Shown piece after piece: positions 27,584 to 32,979 of a DNA stretch of 32,979 nt. Source of the stretch: an uncultured Thiothrix sp. (GTDB lineage Bacteria > Pseudomonadota > Gammaproteobacteria > Poriferisulfidales > GCA-002705445). The translations under genes were made by a program, and so were the position numbers. A model generated the notes under the pieces. The model was not told where the DNA came from. It saw only the letters and a list, made by a program, of their open reading frames with translations, and did not search any database. Location of the stretch: positions 1 to 32,979 of the forward strand of contig CACEJE010000007.1 of the NCBI GenBank assembly GCA_902559815.1, written 5' to 3'. Within the stretch, counting starts at the first letter, position 1. The number at the start of each line of letters is the position of its first letter.

Positions 27584-27736
27584 AGTACAACAAAAAGCTA
27601 TTATATATATAATAAGTTTGACAAAAGGTAGACACTAAGGTTGACAAAGACTTAACAAACTAAAATAATTAAATGTATATGTTCTGCATAAATAAATATA
27701 AACAAAAAGAAATAATTTAAACTTAAGGCGAATAAA

Positions 27737-28711
27737 ATGAGTGATACCAAACATCCGATTCAAATTGTTTCCAGAAGGACAGGTTTAAGCGTAGATGTTA
27801 TTCGAGCTTGGGAAAGACGATATAAGGCTGTAAAGCCAACAAGAAGTGAAAATGGAAGGCGTTTGTATTCTGATAATGATGTAAAAAAACTAATGCTACT
27901 TCAAAGAATAACAAGTGGTGGAAGAAGAATTGGCGATATTGCAAAGTTAAATTTAAAAAATTTAGAGGATCTTATTGAGTCCGATGAAACAGCAACTGTA
28001 GTCAAAACATCCTTATCTAATAGACCAAGTACTGGTTCGGTAATGGAGTATTTTGATGGTTCTATAGAAGCAATAAGAGAACTAGATGCCAAAAAATTAA
28101 TTTCTTTGTTTCAAGTTGCATATCAAGAGCTAGGATCAGTCTTTTTGTTAGAAGACTTGTTTGCACCCCTCATACTTCATGTGAGAGATGAATGTAAGGT
28201 TGGCACATTTAGACAATCGCAGGAAAAATTTTTAGTTGAGCTTATGAAGTCATTTCTGCTTATTAGTTCAAATAATTCAACAAAACAATCAAATAATAAA
28301 ATATTGATTATTACTCCTATTTCTCATAATGATGATTTAAGTATGCTAAGATTGTGCCTCGTTTGTGAAGATTCTGATTGGATGCCAATTTATTTGGGTT
28401 CTTCAATATCCGCTGACGAAATTCTTTTTAGTTATGAGCAAGGAAGATGTAATTTGTTGATGATTGTTGTTGATCCAAATGGTAATCAACAATTTTTTCC
28501 AAACGAGTTAAGAAAAATAAGAAGTTTAATAAAAGAAGATGAAATTTTAGTTTTTGGAGATACTGTGTCAAATTATCAAGACGTTATAAAAGAAACAAAT
28601 ATGACACCAGTTAATAATATTGGCGAACTGAGATTAACATTAGATAGAATTAAAAATTTAACAGATTTTAAACCTGTAATTCTTCATGCGAAACCGGAGA
28701 AAGATTCATGA
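27737..28711 (+). CDS. MerR-family regulator with degenerate B12-binding-like C-terminal domain (CarH/LitR/MlrA-like architecture)
   Basis: [47 protein letters not shown]-terminal segment alignable by eye to CarH B12 domain ([32 protein letters not shown]). Confidence 0.85.
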   Translation: MSDTKHPIQIVSRRTGLSVDVIRAWERRYKAVKPTRSENGRRLYSDNDVKKLMLLQRITSGGRRIGDIAKLNLKNLEDLIESDETATVVKTSLSNRPSTGSVMEYFDGSIEAIRELDAKKLISLFQVAYQELGSVFLLEDLFAPLILHVRDECKVGTFRQSQEKFLVELMKSFLLISSNNSTKQSNNKILIITPISHNDDLSMLRLCLVCEDSDWMPIYLGSSISADEILFSYEQGRCNLLMIVVDPNGNQQFFPNELRKIRSLIKEDEILVFGDTVSNYQDVIKETNMTPVNNIGELRLTLDRIKNLTDFKPVILHAKPEKDS

Positions 28712-29226
28712 TAGAACAAAAAGAGTCTTATAAACATAACGAATTGCTGGAATGCGCAAAAGGCAATATGTTTGGTGATGGAAATGCACAACTTCCAAAT
28801 ACTGGAATGCTCATGTTTGACCAAATAATAAAAATTAGTGCAACTGGAGGTGATTATAATAAAGGTTTTATTGATGCTTCTTTAGATATAAAGCCTGATT
28901 TATGGTTTTTTGATTGCCATTTTATTAATGACCCTGTTATGCCAGGTTGCTTAGGCCTTGATGCAATGTGGCAGCTAGTTGGTTTTTATTTAGGCTGGTC
29001 CCAATATCCTGGCAGAGGAAGAGCTCTCGGAGTTGGAGAAGTTAAATTCACTGGACAAATTTTACCTACTGCAAAAAAAGTTACATACAAAATCCATATC
29101 AAAAGATTAATCACAAGAAAATTAATCATGGGTATAGGCGATGGAATAGTTTCCGTTGATGGAAGGGAAATATATACTGCAAAAGATTTAAGGGTTGGAT
29201 TATTCACTTCCACTGAAGGTTTCTAA
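28708..29226 (+). CDS. fabA: 3-hydroxydecanoyl-ACP dehydratase/isomerase
   Basis: [30 protein letters not shown], characteristic FabA active-site region. Confidence 0.95.
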   Translation: MIEQKESYKHNELLECAKGNMFGDGNAQLPNTGMLMFDQIIKISATGGDYNKGFIDASLDIKPDLWFFDCHFINDPVMPGCLGLDAMWQLVGFYLGWSQYPGRGRALGVGEVKFTGQILPTAKKVTYKIHIKRLITRKLIMGIGDGIVSVDGREIYTAKDLRVGLFTSTEGF

Positions 29227-30030
29227 ATGCTAAATGAGAAAAAAGTATGTTTGAATTCTACGGGTTATGAATTTATCAAAATTGATTGCCCTGAAAATAC
29301 AGCATTGGAAATTGAAAATTTTTTGATTAATAAAAATGTTTTTGGAACTATTTATATCTCAATTGAAGGAATTAATATAAATCTTGCTGGGAATGAAAAA
29401 AATATTAAATCTATAGAAAATTTTTTTCATCAACATAATACTTTTAAAAACATATTTTTTAAACATACTTATTCTGATAAACCGCCTTTTAGAAAGCTCA
29501 AAATAAAAGTAAAGCCTGAAATAATAAGCATTAAAAAAGAAGTAAATAATATATTTAATATTAAGAAAAATTATATCGAGCCTAAAGAGCTTGAAGACAA
29601 ACTTGATAATAATGAAGATATATATTTATTAGACACAAGAAATAATTATGAAATAAATATTGGTACATTTAAAAACGCAAAAAATTTAAATATATTAAAG
29701 TTTGATGAGTTTGTAGAAAAAGTCGATGAGCTAAAAAAAATTCGTGGTGAAGTTATCATGTTTTGTACCGGTGGCATTAGATGCGAGAAGGCCTTAGGGT
29801 ATTTAAATGAAAAAGGCATAAATTCTTTTAAGCAATTGAAAGGCGGTATTATTAATTATTTAAATGAAACTGAAGGAAAGTATTGGGATGGAGAGTGTTT
29901 TGTATTTGATGATAGAATTACTTTGGATAAAAGTTTAAATCCTACTTACAAAGAGTTATGCCCAAAATGTCAGCAAATCATTAATGCTTTTGATAGAACT
30001 AAATGTAATGAGTGCAGGGAAAGTGAGTAA
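29227..30030 (+). CDS. trhO: tRNA uridine(34) hydroxylase, rhodanese-like (TrhO/YceA)
   Basis: Rhodanese loop MFCTGGIRCEKALGYL; C-terminal CPKCQQ...CNEC. Confidence 0.9.
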   Translation: MLNEKKVCLNSTGYEFIKIDCPENTALEIENFLINKNVFGTIYISIEGININLAGNEKNIKSIENFFHQHNTFKNIFFKHTYSDKPPFRKLKIKVKPEIISIKKEVNNIFNIKKNYIEPKELEDKLDNNEDIYLLDTRNNYEINIGTFKNAKNLNILKFDEFVEKVDELKKIRGEVIMFCTGGIRCEKALGYLNEKGINSFKQLKGGIINYLNETEGKYWDGECFVFDDRITLDKSLNPTYKELCPKCQQIINAFDRTKCNECRESE

Positions 30031-30829
30031 TAAATTAGTTGATATATGTGTGAATTTAACTGATAACGTTTTTTCTGGCAAGGAAGACAGTATTATTAAT
30101 GAAGCAAAAAAAAACAATGTTTCAAAAATGGTTCTGGTTGGAAATGATCTCAATTCAAGCAAAGAAGTTATAGATTTAGCTGAGAAGTTTAATTTTATTG
30201 CAACTGCAGGGTATCATCCGCACAATGCTAAAGATTGGAATTCAAAAAGTTATACTGAACTATTATCACTATTAAAAAAAGACAATGCAAAAGCAGTTGG
30301 TGAGTGCGGATTAGATTTTAATAGAAATTTTTCAACACCAGAGGTACAACATAAAGTATTTATGGAGCATATTTCTTTGGCGAAGGAAATAGATCTACCT
30401 TTATTTGTTCATGAAAGAGATGCTTTTCATCAAATGCATAAAATATTAAAAAATAATATTGAGGATTGTAAGAATATTGTTGTACATTGTTTTACTGGAA
30501 CAAAAAATGCACTTATTGATTATCTTGATTTGGGGGTTTATATAGGTTTAACAGGATGGATATGTGATGATAGAAGAGGTAAGCATTTAAGAGATTTTAT
30601 TAATATTATTCCGGATGATAAATTGTTTATAGAAACAGATTCTCCTTATCTATCTCCATATATCTCAAGAAAAGAACCAGGAGTAACTTCAGCAATGAAG
30701 CACTTAAATAAACCAGAATATTTGGTGGAAGTTGCAAAAGAAGTAGCAAAATATAGAAATCAGCCCTATGATTATATATGTGAAATTACTTACCAAAATT
30801 ATTTGAATTTTTTTGAGGTAAATGAATGA
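30023..30829 (+). CDS. tatD: TatD-family DNase/hydrolase (GTG start proposed; ORF track starts at 29984)
   Basis: VDICVNLTD, TAGYHPHNAK, GECGLDFNRNFS, IETDSPYLSP motifs; the homologous N-terminus begins at MSNKLVDICVN preceded by AGGGA. Confidence 0.9.
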   Translation: MSNKLVDICVNLTDNVFSGKEDSIINEAKKNNVSKMVLVGNDLNSSKEVIDLAEKFNFIATAGYHPHNAKDWNSKSYTELLSLLKKDNAKAVGECGLDFNRNFSTPEVQHKVFMEHISLAKEIDLPLFVHERDAFHQMHKILKNNIEDCKNIVVHCFTGTKNALIDYLDLGVYIGLTGWICDDRRGKHLRDFINIIPDDKLFIETDSPYLSPYISRKEPGVTSAMKHLNKPEYLVEVAKEVAKYRNQPYDYICEITYQNYLNFFEVNE

Positions 30830-31128
30830 ACGTAGAAAAGAAAATAGAACATACCTTGAGAGATAATTTTCAATTAAGTCACCTTGAGGTAATAAATGAA
30901 AGCCATATGCATAGTGGCCCTAACACTGAAACACATTTTAAAGTAGTTTTGGTTTCCGAAGAATTTAAAGACGTTAAATTAGTTCAACGTCATAGAAAGA
31001 TTAATGAGCTCTTAAAATATGAATTAGAAAATGGTGTTCATGCATTATCGCTTCATTTATTCACTATGGATGAGTGGAAAGAAAAAGACGAGTATGTTAA
31101 AGATTCACCACCGTGTGCAAGCCAATAA
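30826..31128 (+). CDS. bolA: BolA family protein
   Basis: ESHMHSGPNTETHFKVVLVSEEF and RHRKINELLKYELENGVHALSLHLFT. Confidence 0.9.
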   Translation: MNVEKKIEHTLRDNFQLSHLEVINESHMHSGPNTETHFKVVLVSEEFKDVKLVQRHRKINELLKYELENGVHALSLHLFTMDEWKEKDEYVKDSPPCASQ

Positions 31129-31160
31129 AACTATTAATAACAGATTGATACTTTTTTTCT

Positions 31161-31179
31161 AATGTTATAATATAACATT
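31161..31179. promoter_or_regulatory. Zur box (AATGTTATAATATAACATT)
   Basis: Perfect 9-1-9 palindrome matching the proteobacterial Zur consensus GAAATGTTATANTATAACATTTC; contains a TATAAT -10; 28 bp upstream of the COG0523 GTPase. Confidence 0.9.
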
Positions 31180-31207
31180 CATTATTTACATCTTTAAGAG
31201 TTCAATA

Positions 31208-32419
31208 ATGGAAAAATTACCAGTCACAGTTTTATCGGGCTTCCTAGGAGCTGGCAAAACAACAGTTTTAACTCACATATTAAACAATAGGCAAGATAAA
31301 AAAGTTGCTGTTATTGTGAACGATATGAGTGAAATTAATATTGATAGCTCAATGGTTCAAAATGAAGTTCAATTAAGTCATAAAGAAGAAAAGTTAGTGG
31401 AAATGAGTAATGGTTGTATTTGTTGTACTCTTAGAGAAGATTTGTTATTAGAAGTTAATAAATTGGCAAAGGAAGGTCGTTTTGATTATTTAGTAATAGA
31501 ATCAACAGGCATTTCAGAACCTCTACCAGTCGCAGAAACCTTTACTTTTGCAGATGAAGATGGCGTTTCATTATCAGACGTATCAAAGTTAGACACTATG
31601 GTAACTGTTGTCGATGCAGCCAATTTTTTAAAAGATTATGATGAAGCTAAATCTTTAAAAGATAGTGGCGAATCTTTGGAATCCTTAGGAGAAGAAGACG
31701 AAAGAAGCGTCGCTGATTTATTAGTTGACCAAATTGAATTCGCTGATGTTCTTTTAATAAGTAAGACAGACCTAGTTGAAAAGTCAGAATTAGATAAGTT
31801 AATAGCAATTATAAAAACCTTAAACACCTCTGCAAAAATTATTCCTATTTCTAATGGTAAAGTTGATATAGAAAATATTTTGAATACTGGGTTATTTGAT
31901 TTTGATAAAGCTGAACAAGCTCCAGGTTGGTTGAAAGAAATGCGAGGTGAGCATATACCAGAAACAGAAGAGTATGGTATTAGCAGTTTTGCATACAAAG
32001 CGCGTAAACCATTTTACCCTCAAAAGTTTTTTGATTTTCTGCATAGTAAAAATCTGTCTGGAAAACTTATTCGTTCAAAAGGTTATTTTTGGCTTGCAAC
32101 CAGACCTCAGTTTGCAGGCCACTGGAGTCAAGCAGGTGGTATAGCCCGCTATGGTTTTGCAGGTATGTTTTGGAAAGCTGTTCCAGAAGAGCAATGGCCA
32201 CTAGATCAAGATTCTTTAGATTCAATTAAAGAAAACTGGGAAGAGCCGTTTGGAGATATGCGACAAGAGTTAGTATTTATAGGGCAAGGATTAGATAAAG
32301 AGCAAGTTTTTAAAGAGTTAGATGCTTGCTTGCTGACCGATGAAGACTTGCTTCAAGGAAAAGATCATTGGGCTACTTTTAACGATCCGTTTCCAGACGA
32401 GTGGAGAGAGAGCGCATGA
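31208..32419 (+). CDS. COG0523 (CobW/ZigA-like) zinc metallochaperone GTPase
   Basis: [27 protein letters not shown]; Zur box upstream. Confidence 0.93.
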   Translation: MEKLPVTVLSGFLGAGKTTVLTHILNNRQDKKVAVIVNDMSEINIDSSMVQNEVQLSHKEEKLVEMSNGCICCTLREDLLLEVNKLAKEGRFDYLVIESTGISEPLPVAETFTFADEDGVSLSDVSKLDTMVTVVDAANFLKDYDEAKSLKDSGESLESLGEEDERSVADLLVDQIEFADVLLISKTDLVEKSELDKLIAIIKTLNTSAKIIPISNGKVDIENILNTGLFDFDKAEQAPGWLKEMRGEHIPETEEYGISSFAYKARKPFYPQKFFDFLHSKNLSGKLIRSKGYFWLATRPQFAGHWSQAGGIARYGFAGMFWKAVPEEQWPLDQDSLDSIKENWEEPFGDMRQELVFIGQGLDKEQVFKELDACLLTDEDLLQGKDHWATFNDPFPDEWRESA

Positions 32420-32979
32420 ATACAATGAAAGCTAATTTTAAAAAAGAAAGTTTTATTGTGCATAATCGTAAAAGTCATTATGGGGATGATGCAGCAGCAA
32501 TTTCAGAAATATTTCAAGAAGAAATCAACATTTCAGTTTGGCAGCGCAAACTTAACAGTGCAATTAAGCAAGCCTCGGAATTAATAATAAAGAGTAACCC
32601 AAATCTACAGATATCTGGAGTAATAAAACCAAACGAAGTAAATGAAATATTAATTTCAGAAATAGGTTCTGATGAAATTTTAAAATATTTTTATAAAGAT
32701 GTGTCTATGTTAGTAAAAATGTTTCATTATTTATTTGATATTAAGAACATAGGTTTTAGACTTAGAGTTTTAGATCACGCAATGTGTCCTAGATTTCATG
32801 TGGATAGAGTGCCATGTCGTTTAATTACCACATATAGAGGCATTGCATCAGAATGGCTACCGCACAATAAAGTAGATAGAGGTAAGCTAGGAGCAGGAAA
32901 TCAAGGAAAACCAGATGAAGAATCAGGTATATATAAAAATATTTTAGATATAAAACATCTTAATGAAGGTGATGTTGGG
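32416..32979 (+). CDS. DUF1826 protein (partial, runs off right edge)
   Basis: ATGA overlap with the GTPase; [23 protein letters not shown]...[41 protein letters not shown]. Not in ORF track. Confidence 0.85.
   Translation, partial: MNTMKANFKKESFIVHNRKSHYGDDAAAISEIFQEEINISVWQRKLNSAIKQASELIIKSNPNLQISGVIKPNEVNEILISEIGSDEILKYFYKDVSMLVKMFHYLFDIKNIGFRLRVLDHAMCPRFHVDRVPCRLITTYRGIASEWLPHNKVDRGKLGAGNQGKPDEESGIYKNILDIKHLNEGDVG

Noticed and set aside
1-32979. CRISPR arrays, tRNA/rRNA, IS elements, prophage or defence islands
   Set aside because: None recognised on reading both strands; content is metabolic/housekeeping plus dsr.

Overview
AT-rich gammaproteobacterial-type chromosomal window; a SUP05/Thioglobus-like sulfur oxidizer is my inference from gene content only. 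The left 13 kb is a complete oxidative reverse-Dsr locus, dsrA-B-E-F-H-C-M-K-L-J-O-P-N-R, with a divergent partial TauD/TfdA-like dioxygenase upstream. It runs on into a NarX/NarL-like two-component pair, a 56-aa two-TM protein missed by the ORF track, an SseA-type sulfurtransferase, an OsmC protein, a small secreted protein and bioA. The middle carries coq7, an orphan GlcF-like Fe-S protein, an HTH-less S24 (LexA/UmuD-like) protein and nrdAB with tandem NrdR boxes. The right part carries a divergent ion channel, a TraB/GumN protein, an AlkB-like membrane diiron enzyme divergent from a MerR-B12-like regulator, fabA, trhO, tatD, bolA, and a Zur-box-preceded COG0523 GTPase with DUF1826. Most notable non-ORF signals: (1) a candidate ~70-nt plus-strand sRNA at ~19731-19799 with its own sigma70-like promoter, an exposed UCCUCC and an intrinsic terminator; (2) three contiguous perfect hairpins filling the dsrL-dsrJ gap, the last holding the dsrJ Shine-Dalgarno in its loop; (3) a near-ideal Zur operator; (4) tandem NrdR boxes 32 bp apart. 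No CRISPR, rRNA, tRNA or mobile element was recognised.
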